Below, piece after piece: positions 8,418-16,997 of a DNA stretch of 64,000 nucleotides. The stretch is from Kaistella jeonii (GTDB lineage: Bacteria > Bacteroidota > Bacteroidia > Flavobacteriales > Weeksellaceae): positions 162,472 to 226,471 of the forward strand of contig NZ_JSYL01000007.1 in NCBI RefSeq assembly GCF_000812865.1, given 5' to 3'. Position 1 is the stretch's first letter. Each line of letters starts with the position of its first letter. A program made the translations under genes and the position numbers. The notes under the pieces were generated by a model. That model had not been told where the DNA came from. It did not search any database and saw nothing but the letters and a program-made list of their open reading frames with translations.

Positions 8418-9140
8418 ATGGAACAACTCAAATTACTTTTTACAAAAGACGGTATTCAAAACCAAATTTTAAGAAACAAAAATGTTTCCGCTGAAAATTC
8501 TTTTTTTAGAGAGGAAGAATCTCCTGAAAATTTCCTGTCCGAAAAACTGGAGGGAATTTTGGCGCAGAAAAATTTCAATGAAATTACGGTGATCTCTGCA
8601 CTGAATCATTTTACGCTAATGCCGGAAGGTTTTTCCCAGCATGATCTAGGATTCGATCTAATTGCTTTCAATGCACCTGTTGATCGGGAAAAAGAGGAGC
8701 TCATGCTATCCGTCAATAAGAAATTTGGCGTTCAGTTTTATTATACTTTTCCGAAATCTGTCTATGACCAAATTAAAAGTCTGGCGATTCCGACGAAGTT
8801 TAATTTTTCAGGCGAACAATTCCTGAATAACATTTCTGTAAAAAATAAAAAAGAGATCCACATTAACCTCTATCACCATCAATGTGAATTTTTCGCTTTT
8901 GACCAGAGAAAAGTGATTCTTTATAACAATTTGGACGTGACTTCGGAAGTTGATTTTTTATATTTCATCATGTTTACCTTAAGTAAAATCAGTTTTGGAA
9001 CGGACGAAACCCAATTCTTTGTCTATGGCGAAACGACAGAAAATGAAACTTTTATTTCAGAATTAAAGAAGTTTGTGAAGAATCTGAAGATCGTTTATGA
9101 TAATATTCCGCGGAAGAACTTTGTGCTGAATGCTGGGTGA
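8418..9140 (+). CDS. DUF3822 family protein
   Basis: 240 residues, soluble, no signal peptide. It resembles the Bacteroidota DUF3822 family, whose fold is reminiscent of an actin-like ATPase and which typically sits next to rsmD. Visible conserved-looking parts: ITVISALNHFTLMPEGF (about residues 53-70), EIHINLYHHQCEFFAF (about 148-163) and LYNNLDVTSEVDFLYFIMFTL. The C-terminus (FVLNAG) ends inside a TGATGGG repeat that marks an S23 gene insert separating it from rsmD. Function unknown; a link to RsmD is inferred from gene order only. Confidence 0.75.
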   Translation: MEQLKLLFTKDGIQNQILRNKNVSAENSFFREEESPENFLSEKLEGILAQKNFNEITVISALNHFTLMPEGFSQHDLGFDLIAFNAPVDREKEELMLSVNKKFGVQFYYTFPKSVYDQIKSLAIPTKFNFSGEQFLNNISVKNKKEIHINLYHHQCEFFAFDQRKVILYNNLDVTSEVDFLYFIMFTLSKISFGTDETQFFVYGETTENETFISELKKFVKNLKIVYDNIPRKNFVLNAG

Positions 9141-9162
9141 TGGGTGATGGGTGATGGGTGAC
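9129..9162. repeat. G-rich TGATGGG tandem tract, left of S23 gene copy 2
   Basis: GGGTGATGGGTGATGGGTGA-type heptamers overlapping the 3' end of the DUF3822 gene. The opposite, C-rich tract is at 9580-9627. Confidence 0.9.
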
Positions 9163-9211
9163 AATTTCGGAGTATTAAATTTGATTTTGTAATTTTATAT
9201 AAAAATACAAG

Positions 9212-9565
9212 ATGAGTTTCAAATTTGAGAAGCTGATTATTTGGCAAGACTCCATGAGTTTCGCTGAAAAGATTTACCATTGCTCCTCAAAATTTCCGAA
9301 AGATGAAGTTTTTAATCTTATTTCACAAATCAGAAGAGCTTCCGATTCTATCGCTTTAAACATATCAGAAGGCAGCATTTTGCAAAGTAATCCTGAGTTT
9401 AGAAGATTTTTAGGATATTCAATTCGTTCCATCGCAGAAGTTGTAACCTTTCTTTACAAAGCAAAATACAGAAAATATATTACAGAAGAAACATTTACAG
9501 AACTGTATAATGAATCATATAAAATTATCAATCATATCGTCGCCTTTAGAAATAAATTAAATTAA
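9212..9565 (+). CDS. four-helix-bundle protein (S23 / IVP, bAvd-like family), copy 2
   Basis: 117 residues. Same family as the gene at 5017: FEKLIIWQDSMSFAEKIY at the N-terminus, FNLISQIRRASDSIALNISEGS at about residues 32-53, then two more helices. The two copies share the QIRRA/S-SI-NISEG core but differ elsewhere, so they are not a recent duplication. It splits the usual DUF3822-rsmD neighbourhood and is bracketed by inverted low-complexity tracts (9129-9162 and 9580-9627), the same architecture as copy 1 but with a different repeat. This points to an inserted unit of unknown mechanism; the protein's role is unknown. Confidence 0.85.
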   Translation: MSFKFEKLIIWQDSMSFAEKIYHCSSKFPKDEVFNLISQIRRASDSIALNISEGSILQSNPEFRRFLGYSIRSIAEVVTFLYKAKYRKYITEETFTELYNESYKIINHIVAFRNKLN

Positions 9566-9579
9566 ATTTGCTTTCTCGT

Positions 9580-9627
9580 GCATCAATCACCAACATCCAG
9601 CATCAAACACCTAACATCCAGCACCTA
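9580..9627. repeat. C-rich CATCCAGCA / ACACCTAACATCC tract, right of S23 gene copy 2
   Basis: Units such as CATCCAGCATCAAACACC run up to the rsmD start codon. In kind it is the reverse complement of the TGATGGG tract on the other side of the gene. Confidence 0.85.
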
Positions 9628-9631
9628 AAAC

Positions 9632-10243
9632 ATGTACAGAATAATCAGTGGCCAATGGAAAGCCAAAAGAATTTCCGCTCCGAAAAATTTCGATGTGAGA
9701 CCAACAACTGATTTCGCAAAAGAAGCTTTGTTCAGTATTATTGAAAACCGTTACCGACTCGATTTCGGTTCGATTTCCGTGCTCGATTTGTTTGCTGGAA
9801 TTGGTTCAATTTCTTTGGAGTTTGCGTCGAGAGAGTGTAAAGATGTGACTTCGGTGGAAATGAATCCGAAACATTCGGCTTTTATCAATTCTACGGCAAC
9901 TGAATTGGAAATGGGATCGCAGATCAATGTGCAGAGAGCTGATGTTTTTGAGTATTTAAAGAAAAATAGAAAGCGAAAATCTTACGAAATCATCGTTGCC
10001 GATCCTCCTTTCGAAACAGAGATCATCAAGTACAACGAATTGATTTCCTTGGTTTTAAATAATAATTATCTAAAAGAAAATGGCGTATTTATTTTAGAAC
10101 ATCAAAGCCGCACGAAATTGGAACATTCCAATTTAATCGACACCCGAAAATATGGCAATGTGAGTTTTTCTTTCTTTAAACCGAATGAACAGCAACCAGA
10201 AACAAACAATCCGGAAGAAGAACAAGATTCGACAACCTTATAA
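9632..10243 (+). CDS. rsmD: 16S rRNA (guanine(966)-N2)-methyltransferase RsmD
   Basis: 203 residues. SAM-dependent methylation of 16S rRNA during 30S assembly. Seen: MYRIISGQWKAKRISAP N-terminus, RPTTDFAKEALFSII, the SAM loop LDLFAGIGSISLEFASR (about residues 51-67), the acidic VEMN after strand 2, and the catalytic DPPF (about 124-127). The tail from about residue 185 (NEQQPETNNPEEEQDSTTL) is an acidic low-complexity extension not part of the domain. The ATG directly follows the C-rich tract of the S23 insert, so the native promoter has probably been displaced. Confidence 0.92.
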   Translation: MYRIISGQWKAKRISAPKNFDVRPTTDFAKEALFSIIENRYRLDFGSISVLDLFAGIGSISLEFASRECKDVTSVEMNPKHSAFINSTATELEMGSQINVQRADVFEYLKKNRKRKSYEIIVADPPFETEIIKYNELISLVLNNNYLKENGVFILEHQSRTKLEHSNLIDTRKYGNVSFSFFKPNEQQPETNNPEEEQDSTTL

Positions 10244-10334
10244 ACGGAATTTGTACAAGAGTGAAAATCTATAGATTTTCCAATGTTTTTTGTTCTTTTT
10301 TAAAGATTGACCTTAAACTTTTGATCAATTTTAT

Positions 10335-10356
10335 CTTTTGTGACTTTTGTGGTTAA
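10335..10356. repeat. CTTTTGTGACTTTTGTGGTT repeat
   Basis: 22 bases identical to the right flank of the GxxExxY gene at 38214-38235. An inverted copy with two mismatches is at 11364-11385, so murI sits between the two. Confidence 0.9.
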
Positions 10357-10362
10357 AAGACT

Positions 10363-11193
10363 TTAGAGCACCTTCATTTCTAAATCAATGCTTTTTCCAA
10401 AGAATTTCTTAGAGATTTTTTCGAAGTTTTTAGTGATGTCTGAAAGATAAAAATGATATTTCGGTTTTGGATTATTCTCATTTAAGAGATGGTGTTTTTC
10501 CAGAATCATTTTCAGCTGATTCGCCACAATACTTGGAGAATCAATGACGCGAACGCGGTTTCCGTAATACTGTTTGATTTCATTGATCAAAAGTGGATAA
10601 TGCGTACAGCCCAAAATAAGCGTTTCTATATTCTTTAATTTATTGTTGCTCAGATAATTATAAATTATAGAATGCGTGATCGGATGGTTTCTAAAACCCT
10701 CCTCAATGGCAGGAACTAAAAGTGGTGTCGCGAGTTCATCAACCTTGATAAACTTATTGTGTTTTCGAATGGATTTTTTATAAAGTCCAGAATTTACCGT
10801 GGCTTTCGTCGCAATGACTCCGACATTATTGTGAATCTCGTAGGATACTTTTTCAGCAACCGGATTGATCACATCAATGACCGGAACTTTTTCATTCACC
10901 AGTTCTAAAACTTCTTTTAAAGCATTTGCGGTGGCAGAATTACACGCTATGACGATGGCTTTACAATTTTTTTCCAAAAGAAAAGCCGTAATTTTCGTGG
11001 AATAGCCGACAATTGCTTCTCTCGATTTATCACCATAAGGAAGATGTTTGGTGTCCCCAAAATAGATGAGATCCTCGTTTGGCAACAATCTTTTGATTTC
11101 TTTGGCGACGGTTAATCCACCCACTCCGGAATCAAAAATTCCAATCGGTTGTTTTGCGGAAAGATGGCTGAAATCCTGTTTTTTAGTTTTCAA
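10363..11193 (-). CDS. murI: glutamate racemase
   Basis: Makes D-glutamate for peptidoglycan. Seen: IGIFDSGVGGLTVAKEI, the first catalytic Cys in VIACNSATANAL, and the second in LILGCTHYPLL. There is no ATG at the N-terminus. A TTG at 11193 (reading LKTKKQDFSHLSAKQ) gives 276 residues and is preferred, because the other candidate TTG at 11220 is part of a TAAATTTG promoter box. The frame itself is open further upstream. Motifs are intact. It is bracketed by an inverted pair of CACAAAAGTCA-type repeats. Confidence 0.92.
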   Translation of the reverse strand: MKTKKQDFSHLSAKQPIGIFDSGVGGLTVAKEIKRLLPNEDLIYFGDTKHLPYGDKSREAIVGYSTKITAFLLEKNCKAIVIACNSATANALKEVLELVNEKVPVIDVINPVAEKVSYEIHNNVGVIATKATVNSGLYKKSIRKHNKFIKVDELATPLLVPAIEEGFRNHPITHSIIYNYLSNNKLKNIETLILGCTHYPLLINEIKQYYGNRVRVIDSPSIVANQLKMILEKHHLLNENNPKPKYHFYLSDITKNFEKISKKFFGKSIDLEMKVL

Positions 11194-11217
11194 GGTGACG
11201 AAGTTTATGCAAAAATA

Positions 11218-11225
11218 CAAATTTA
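11218..11225 (-). promoter_or_regulatory. TAnnTTTG -7 element of murI
   Basis: TAAATTTG on the minus strand, 24 bases before the TTG start at 11193. It decides against the upstream TTG as start. Confidence 0.5.
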
Positions 11226-11540
11226 AGAGTCAAGAATAAGAAGAGCCAGGGAAAAAGTAAAAAGAGCCAAGTGAAGTTAATGGTCAATAAGTGTGAATGG
11301 TGAATTTTAAACTGCTTTTATTTAATAAAGAAAGTTAATGTTGGATTCTTAAGCGATTTCTAATTAACTACAAAAGTCATAAAAGATGAATGTTTTTAAG
11401 TTAGGCAAAAAATTAAAAAAATTGGTTTGAACTACAATTTTCAAAAGAAATCTTAGGAACATTAACTTCTTAACCGAAAATCCTACTGTTGAATTTTTAA
11501 CCTCGAAACTTGAAACTCGCGTCTCGTATCTCGCATCTCT
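11226..11540. repeat. intergenic low-complexity region between murI and hemW
   Basis: 315 bases with no gene. G-rich phrases (AAGAGCCAGG, AAAAAGAGCCAAG, GAATGGTGAATT) at 11226-11310, a CACAAAAGTCA-family repeat at 11364-11385, and C-rich phrases (ACTCGCGTCTCGTATCTCGC) at about 11510-11535. The two ends are of opposite strand bias, like the tract pairs elsewhere, but here without cargo. Confidence 0.7.
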
Positions 11541-12665
11541 CTAAACAATAAACAAATCCGAAGCAATTCCATCCGCGAGAAACCAGTGTTTTTCCGGAAT
11601 CGTCAGATGATCATTTTCGATTTTTAACAATCCGTCTTCGACTTTGGTTCTGATTTCACTTTGGAAGTATTCTAAAAGTTCTGCGCTGAATTTTTCCTTT
11701 AATGAAAACAAATTAACGCCCCAAATTGTTCTTAAACCGATCATCAACATTTCATTGAACTGGTCTTTTTCAGATAAAATTTCGGTTTCGTTTGCTAATT
11801 TATTTTGATTCAGAGAATTAATATACAATTGGTTATTCGCAATATTCCAGCTTCTTTCGTTGCGACCGTTGTAAGAATGTGCGGAAGGTCCGATTCCTAA
11901 GTATTCCTCATATTTCCAATAAGCCGAATTATGTTTGGAATGAAAACCGGGCTTTCCAAAATTGGAGATCTCATAGTGATCAAAACCATGATCTTTCAAA
12001 AAATCCGTCATGTAAAAGAATTCCTGATGTTGCTCAGCTTCTTTCGGTGCTGCGATCTTTCCTTGCGAAATCCAGGTATTTAAAGCTGTTTTTGGTTCCA
12101 CCGTTAAAGCGTAAGACGAAACGTGCGGAACTTGAAGTTCTATTGTTTTCCGTAGATTTTTTTTCCAGATCTCAAAATTGGAAGTTGACGAACCGTAAAT
12201 TAAATCGATGCTGATATTTTCAAAACCAAAATCCTGAGCTCTTTTAATGGAACTTTCTGCTTCACCAGAATTATGGGCGCGGTTCATCATTTTCAAATCT
12301 TCATCAAAGAAACTTTGGGTTCCGATTGACAAACGGTTAAAGGGAGTATGTGATAAATCTTTCAAAAAGTTTTTATCCAGATCATCGGGATTGGCTTCAA
12401 GCGTAATTTCGATATTGGAATCAAAGGAAAAATATTTTAAAACCTCATCAACAATCGATTGAAGTTCATCAACTTTAAGAATAGAAGGCGTTCCACCACC
12501 GAAATAAAGAGATTTTAAATTCTTGTTTTCCAACTCCTCTTTACGAAGAAAAATTTCCTTTTTTATCGCAGCAATCATATCTTCCTTATAATTTAAAGAA
12601 GTAGAAAAATGGAAATTACAGTAACTGCATTTTTGCTTGCAGAAAGGAATATGGAGGTAAATCAT
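11541..12665 (-). CDS. hemW: radical SAM protein HemW (heme chaperone, HemN-like)
   Basis: 374 residues. Seen: MIYLHIPFCKQKCSYCNFHF, the radical-SAM CxxxCxxC cluster (residues 9-16), YFGGGTPS, LEANPDD, RLSIGTQSF, DLIYG, and the HemN C-terminal region (AEQHQEFFYMT, LGIGPSAHSY). The length and N-terminus fit HemW, a heme-inserting protein, rather than the longer coproporphyrinogen dehydrogenase HemN. Upstream on the minus strand lies an AAGAGCCAAG / GGTGAATG tract with an 18-bp palindrome. Confidence 0.88.
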   Translation of the reverse strand: MIYLHIPFCKQKCSYCNFHFSTSLNYKEDMIAAIKKEIFLRKEELENKNLKSLYFGGGTPSILKVDELQSIVDEVLKYFSFDSNIEITLEANPDDLDKNFLKDLSHTPFNRLSIGTQSFFDEDLKMMNRAHNSGEAESSIKRAQDFGFENISIDLIYGSSTSNFEIWKKNLRKTIELQVPHVSSYALTVEPKTALNTWISQGKIAAPKEAEQHQEFFYMTDFLKDHGFDHYEISNFGKPGFHSKHNSAYWKYEEYLGIGPSAHSYNGRNERSWNIANNQLYINSLNQNKLANETEILSEKDQFNEMLMIGLRTIWGVNLFSLKEKFSAELLEYFQSEIRTKVEDGLLKIENDHLTIPEKHWFLADGIASDLFIV

Positions 12666-12691
12666 TTTTAAGAAGAGCCAAGTATTGTAGG

Positions 12692-12709
12692 GACAAGTCG
12701 CGACTTGTC
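12692..12709. repeat. perfect 18-bp palindrome GACAAGTCGCGACTTGTC
   Basis: Fully self-complementary, set in a low-complexity tract (12664-12750: AAGAGCCAAG, GAATGGTGAATGG). It looks like a repeat-type palindrome rather than an operator of an adjacent gene. Confidence 0.85.
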
Positions 12710-12822
12710 AAAGAGTCAAAGGAAATGAATGGTGAATGGTGAATGACGAATTTTTTAATATTTAACACAACCGATAACTTATCATTTTATCATTAAAAAA
12801 CACGCTAATCAAAAACATGCAA

Positions 12823-13773
12823 TTAATATCGGTATCCTCTCGTATTAATAAAGTTTTCGAATTTGTAACCGACACTGAGCATGAAACTGCTTCCGGCGTA
12901 TTGTTGGATGTCTGAAAGTCCGAAATTGTAACTCGCACCGAAAAAGAAATTACTCACCGTAGCTTTGATGATAGGAGAAATCCCCAGGTTTTGGCTGCCA
13001 AACTGATTGCTGGAAGTTCGCATACTTGCGCCCGCGGAAAATGAATTTTTGTCTGACAAAACAGTTCCCATTAAATTTAAATCCATAATTCGTGAAGAAT
13101 TGGTATTGAAATTCATTAATACCGAAGGCGTCACAAATATATCCTCATTCAGATAAAAATCATAACCGGTATTGATGATAAATTTGGTAGGTTCTGGCTC
13201 AATTCCATTGACAATAGGAATATCGTTGGTTAAGGCAATATCATTTACAGAAACTCCTGCAAAAAAGTTTCGGTACGTAATCGCCAATCCTAAATTGGCA
13301 TAGACCAAAAATAAAGAATTAGTATCAGAAGCCAGCGTTGGATCACCCGGATCTTTTGGATTCAGCATCGCCAAATCGATATTCATATTGTAAAAACTCA
13401 CATTAGTACCAAAGGAAAACTGACTTTTTCGCTCGCCATCGTCATCAATTGGTATAAAATAAGAAGCTCCTGCAGAAATTCCGTTGGAAGAAATAGGACC
13501 ATTTTGATCGCGGAAAAAAGACAAACCTGCTCCTACCCGATCGAAAACATTGGCATGCATTCCGACAGACTGCACATTTGGAGACTGGTCAAACTGCGAA
13601 AACTGCTTCTGATAGTTCATATTCAGCACCACATCGTCGGTTTTACCATAAAGCGCAGGGTTGAAAAGGAAGTCGCCTTCAATCAAATATTGTTGGTAAT
13701 AAGGCAGTGTTTCCTGGCTTTTGTAGATTCCTAAAAAAACAACCACGAAAATTAACGTATATATTTTTCTCAT
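12823..13773 (-). CDS. type IX secretion PorP/SprF family membrane protein
   Basis: 316 residues. Signal peptide (1-19, ending YKSQ), then the PorP/SprF pattern: LPYYQQYLIEGDFLFNPALYGK (about 22-44), repeated beta strands (VGAGLSFFRDQNGPIS, GASYFIPI, FFAGVSVNDIAL) and a terminal strand MLSVGYKFEN. The family forms a beta-barrel that docks type IX secretion substrates, often next to a gliding adhesin. Here it stands alone, downstream of the RluD-type gene on the same strand, so it may be one of several SprF paralogues. Substrate unknown. Confidence 0.85.
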   Translation of the reverse strand: MRKIYTLIFVVVFLGIYKSQETLPYYQQYLIEGDFLFNPALYGKTDDVVLNMNYQKQFSQFDQSPNVQSVGMHANVFDRVGAGLSFFRDQNGPISSNGISAGASYFIPIDDDGERKSQFSFGTNVSFYNMNIDLAMLNPKDPGDPTLASDTNSLFLVYANLGLAITYRNFFAGVSVNDIALTNDIPIVNGIEPEPTKFIINTGYDFYLNEDIFVTPSVLMNFNTNSSRIMDLNLMGTVLSDKNSFSAGASMRTSSNQFGSQNLGISPIIKATVSNFFFGASYNFGLSDIQQYAGSSFMLSVGYKFENFINTRGYRY

Positions 13774-13796
13774 AATTAATGATGCGTGAATTTCCG

Positions 13797-13804
13797 CAAA
13801 TATA
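13797..13804 (-). promoter_or_regulatory. TAnnTTTG -7 element of porP/sprF
   Basis: TATATTTG on the minus strand, 23 bases before the ATG at 13773. Confidence 0.5.
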
Positions 13805-13822
13805 AAAAAACTTTTACTGGAA

Positions 13823-14881
13823 TTAAGATTCTATATAATTTCTCCATTTATTTATAGCTTCGTCCATATCTTTCGGCATTGGACTTTCAAAATACATTTC
13901 CTCTTTTGTTACGGGATGCACAAATCCTAAAGTATGTGCGTGAAGCGCATGACGCGGTAAAACTTCGAACACATTTTTGATGAACTGTTTGTATTTCGGC
14001 ATATTTACGCCTTTTAAAATTTGGTTTCCTTCATATCTTTCATCATTAAACAAGGTGTGACCAATATGTTTGAAGTGTGCCCGAATCTGGTGCGTTCTTC
14101 CCGTTTCCAGTTTACATTCTACCCAGGTAATATATCGGAAACGCTCCAGAACTTTATAATGCGTCACTGCATGCTTCCCTAAATCGCCCTCCGGAAAAAC
14201 CGCCATCTGCATTCTGTTTTTTAAATGTCTCCCAATATTTCCGGTGATCGTTCCTTCATTGTCTGCCATATTTCCCCAGACAAAAGCCCAGTATAATCTT
14301 TTCGTTGTTCGGTCAAAAAATTGTTTCGCCAGAAAACTTAAGGCATATTCATTTTTGGCAATGACTAATAATCCCGAAGTATCTTTATCGATCCGATGAA
14401 CCAAACCAACGCGATCAAGGTCAGATTTCATTCCGTTTTTTTCGAAGTGAAAAGCCAGTGCGTTGATCAAAGTTCCATCATAATTCCCATGCCCGGGATG
14501 AACAACCATTCCGGCTGCTTTATCTACAACAACCACGTCATCATCTTCATAAACGATATTAATTGGAATATCTTGTGGAATAATAATATTTTCCCGCGGT
14601 GGTTTCGTCAGCAAGACCGAAATTTCGTCGCCTGGTTTCACGCGGTAGTTCTGCTTTACGGGATGTCCGTTAACGACTACATTTCCGGCGCGACAGGTTT
14701 GGGAGATTTTATTTCTGGAAGAATTCTGACGAAAATTAACCAGAAATTTATCAATCCTCATTTTTTCCTGTCCCGGATCTACTTTGAGCGAAAGATGCTC
14801 ATAAAGCCCTTCTGATTCAGCATCATTGGATTCCTGATCAATTAATTCTTCGTCGGCAAAATTTTCGCTTTCTTCGGTCAT
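13823..14881 (-). CDS. RluD-family rRNA pseudouridine synthase
   Basis: 352 residues from the ATG at 14881 (MTEESENFADEEL); a further in-frame start at 14911 is less likely because a TATCTTTC promoter-like box lies between. An acidic leader precedes an S4 RNA-binding domain (MRIDKFLVNF...NKISQTCRAGNVVVNG, about residues 41-75) and the catalytic domain with GLVHRIDKDTSGLLVIAK, whose Asp is the nucleophile, and LETGRTHQIRAHF. It should convert uridines of 23S rRNA to pseudouridine. It follows the PASTA gene, a pairing often seen in Bacteroidota. RluD versus RluC specificity is not proven. Confidence 0.85.
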   Translation of the reverse strand: MTEESENFADEELIDQESNDAESEGLYEHLSLKVDPGQEKMRIDKFLVNFRQNSSRNKISQTCRAGNVVVNGHPVKQNYRVKPGDEISVLLTKPPRENIIIPQDIPINIVYEDDDVVVVDKAAGMVVHPGHGNYDGTLINALAFHFEKNGMKSDLDRVGLVHRIDKDTSGLLVIAKNEYALSFLAKQFFDRTTKRLYWAFVWGNMADNEGTITGNIGRHLKNRMQMAVFPEGDLGKHAVTHYKVLERFRYITWVECKLETGRTHQIRAHFKHIGHTLFNDERYEGNQILKGVNMPKYKQFIKNVFEVLPRHALHAHTLGFVHPVTKEEMYFESPMPKDMDEAINKWRNYIES

Positions 14882-14949
14882 TTTATTTTTTGAAAGATAA
14901 AGCTCCAACATTTCGGTTGAAGCTTTAAGATTTTATCATTATTAAAAAA

Positions 14950-16002
14950 CTACTCAACAATTACCTTTTTGGCTTTTGGCTTTTCTACTGGTTTTGCTGG
15001 AGTTGTTTTTGAAGGCGCAGCATTTGTGGTTTTAGTTTTGACTTCCACTTTTTTGGGAGTTTCCTGCTTTTTGACTTCAGGCTGAACGGTTTCTCTTTTA
15101 GGCGGAACCGGAGCTGGCGTTTCTACGGATGGTTCCACTCTACTAGGAGCTGGTTCCCTGTAAACAGTCTCTTCATATTTTCTGTAAGTTGAAGAAGTAT
15201 CAATTTTTATCCTGTAAATAGAATTAAGCTGCGAAATTTTCGCTCCCATTTCGGCCGGTGTTTTCTTACTCGCCCAAATATCGATCTGCATTCCCTGATC
15301 CCGAACATCATATGGTGCCGGATCCTGATAATAAACAATATCGGATTCATCATTCTTTTGGTCATCATATTCGACCAAACCTACTTCAAATAAATTCTGA
15401 GCAATAATCGCTTTCGCTTGTTGTACGGTTAAACCGACTAAACTCGGAACACCAATATTTCGTTTCGGTCCGGAACCGATGACTAAATCGATGGTAGAAA
15501 ACCTCGACAAAAGAGAACCTGGTTTAATTACAGTACCGTTATACATCATTCTGATCACTGCATCCCTTTGAATACTCGGCTCAAAAATAGTATCGCCTAC
15601 TTTTAGTCCAACCTGTTCTAACTGACGGAAAGCCAATCCTTTGTACCGATCAAGAATGTCTGGTACCGAAACTTGTGCGTATGTTTTTGGATTTACTTTT
15701 AAAATAATGGTCCGGCCGTCTTTTACACGGGAACCCGGTGAAGGATAGATCTGTAAAACCTGGAATGGCCGATATCTGGGATCATATTTAAAACTGTCAA
15801 CTTCATATTCCAAACCGGAATCGTCCAGAATTTTAATGGCATCGTGAACCGATTTGTTGATCACATTTGGTACTGCGATCTCTTTGCCGTGATTCGTGTG
15901 AATCTCTAACCAACGGAAAGTTAACCAAACCAACCCGGTGAAAACCAGAGCAGCAACCAAGACATTCACCAAGACTTTCCAATGGAAAAGCGATTTAAGC
16001 AT
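14950..16002 (-). CDS. PASTA-domain membrane protein without kinase domain
   Basis: 350 residues. One N-terminal membrane helix (about 10-29), then three PASTA domains: IAVPNVINKSVHDAIKIL (about 42 onward), VSVPDILDRYKGLAFRQL (about 112) and IGVPSLVGLTVQQAKAII (about 183). The last 80 residues are a Pro/Lys/Glu-rich disordered tail (PSVETPAPVPPKRE). PASTA repeats bind peptidoglycan fragments or beta-lactams in Ser/Thr kinases and PBPs; here they are tethered to the membrane with no enzyme attached. The 69-base gap to the pseudouridine synthase suggests cotranscription. Role unknown; likely periplasmic wall-associated. Confidence 0.85.
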   Translation of the reverse strand: MLKSLFHWKVLVNVLVAALVFTGLVWLTFRWLEIHTNHGKEIAVPNVINKSVHDAIKILDDSGLEYEVDSFKYDPRYRPFQVLQIYPSPGSRVKDGRTIILKVNPKTYAQVSVPDILDRYKGLAFRQLEQVGLKVGDTIFEPSIQRDAVIRMMYNGTVIKPGSLLSRFSTIDLVIGSGPKRNIGVPSLVGLTVQQAKAIIAQNLFEVGLVEYDDQKNDESDIVYYQDPAPYDVRDQGMQIDIWASKKTPAEMGAKISQLNSIYRIKIDTSSTYRKYEETVYREPAPSRVEPSVETPAPVPPKRETVQPEVKKQETPKKVEVKTKTTNAAPSKTTPAKPVEKPKAKKVIVE

Positions 16003-16107
16003 ATTTCTAAATCTTTATTATAAATGCAAATATATAAAATTATCTTTTCTGAAATCATGCTTAAATTTTTCATCTTAAATTTTTAAGGCTAAAAGTTTTG
16101 AAATATT

Positions 16108-16115
16108 TACCTTTG
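16108..16115 (+). promoter_or_regulatory. TAnnTTTG -7 element of yicC
   Basis: TACCTTTG, 17 bases before the ATG at 16133. Confidence 0.5.
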
Positions 16116-16132
16116 TCGCTTAAAGAAAATCC

Positions 16133-16990
16133 ATGATTCTATCCATGACCGGCTTCGGAAGAAGCGAAGGTGTATTTGAAGGTAAAAAATTGACCATCGA
16201 TGTAAAATCACTAAACAGCAAATCTTTTGACCTCAACATCAAAATGCCTTTGCGATATAAAGAAAAGGAATTTGAGATCCGAAAAATGCTCAACGACCGA
16301 ATTCTGCGCGGGAAAGTAGACTGTTACATTAACATTGAAACTTTAGATAATTCCAGCGACGTCAACATCAACCACCATCTGGTCACTTCTTATATTAATG
16401 AATTAAAGAAAATTGCTGGCGACGGTCCAGATTTCGAATATTTGAAAATGGCCATCAGAATGCCTGATGTTATTTCTTCGAAAGCGGATGTACTCAATGA
16501 AGACGAGTGGATTTTTTTAATTGAAGTTTTGAATGAATCGCTCACAAAATTTGAAAACTTTCGCAGAACGGAAGGCGAAATTCTACAGGATGAACTGGAA
16601 AGAAACATAAAAAAAATTGAAAACTATCTCTCTCAGGTAGAACCTTACGAAGAAGTAAGAATGGATAGTGTGAAGGAAAGATACCGCAAATCACTCAACG
16701 AATTCGATCAGATCGATGAAACGCGTTTTTATCAAGAAATGGCTTATTACACTGAAAAATTAGATATTGCTGAAGAAAAAGTTCGTTTGACGCAGCATTT
16801 GAAATATTATCAGGAAGTCATAATCAATGAAGATTTTAATGGTAAAAAACTCGGATTTATTTCTCAGGAAATCGGTCGGGAAATCAATACTTTGGGCTCA
16901 AAAGCCAATCACGCCGAAATTCAGAAACTCGTTGTCATGATGAAAGATGACCTGGAAAAAATTAAGGAACAAACGTTGAATGTATTATAA
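16133..16990 (+). CDS. yicC: YicC family endoribonuclease
   Basis: 285 residues. Signature MILSMTGFGRSEG at the N-terminus, VDVKSLNSKSFDL-type strand, and the C-terminal DUF1732 part KLGFISQEIGREINTLGSKAN (about residues 238-258), the most conserved region of the family. E. coli YicC is an RNase linked to small-RNA decay and stationary-phase survival. It precedes gmk, a pairing known in many bacteria, here separated by 99 bases of inverted low-complexity tract. Confidence 0.9.
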   Translation: MILSMTGFGRSEGVFEGKKLTIDVKSLNSKSFDLNIKMPLRYKEKEFEIRKMLNDRILRGKVDCYINIETLDNSSDVNINHHLVTSYINELKKIAGDGPDFEYLKMAIRMPDVISSKADVLNEDEWIFLIEVLNESLTKFENFRRTEGEILQDELERNIKKIENYLSQVEPYEEVRMDSVKERYRKSLNEFDQIDETRFYQEMAYYTEKLDIAEEKVRLTQHLKYYQEVIINEDFNGKKLGFISQEIGREINTLGSKANHAEIQKLVVMMKDDLEKIKEQTLNVL

Positions 16991-16997
16991 AATTAGA

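Noticed and set aside
5017..9565. S23 genes as part of rRNA intervening sequences or a diversity-generating retroelement
   Set aside because: No rRNA, reverse transcriptase or variable repeat is within the window near either gene.
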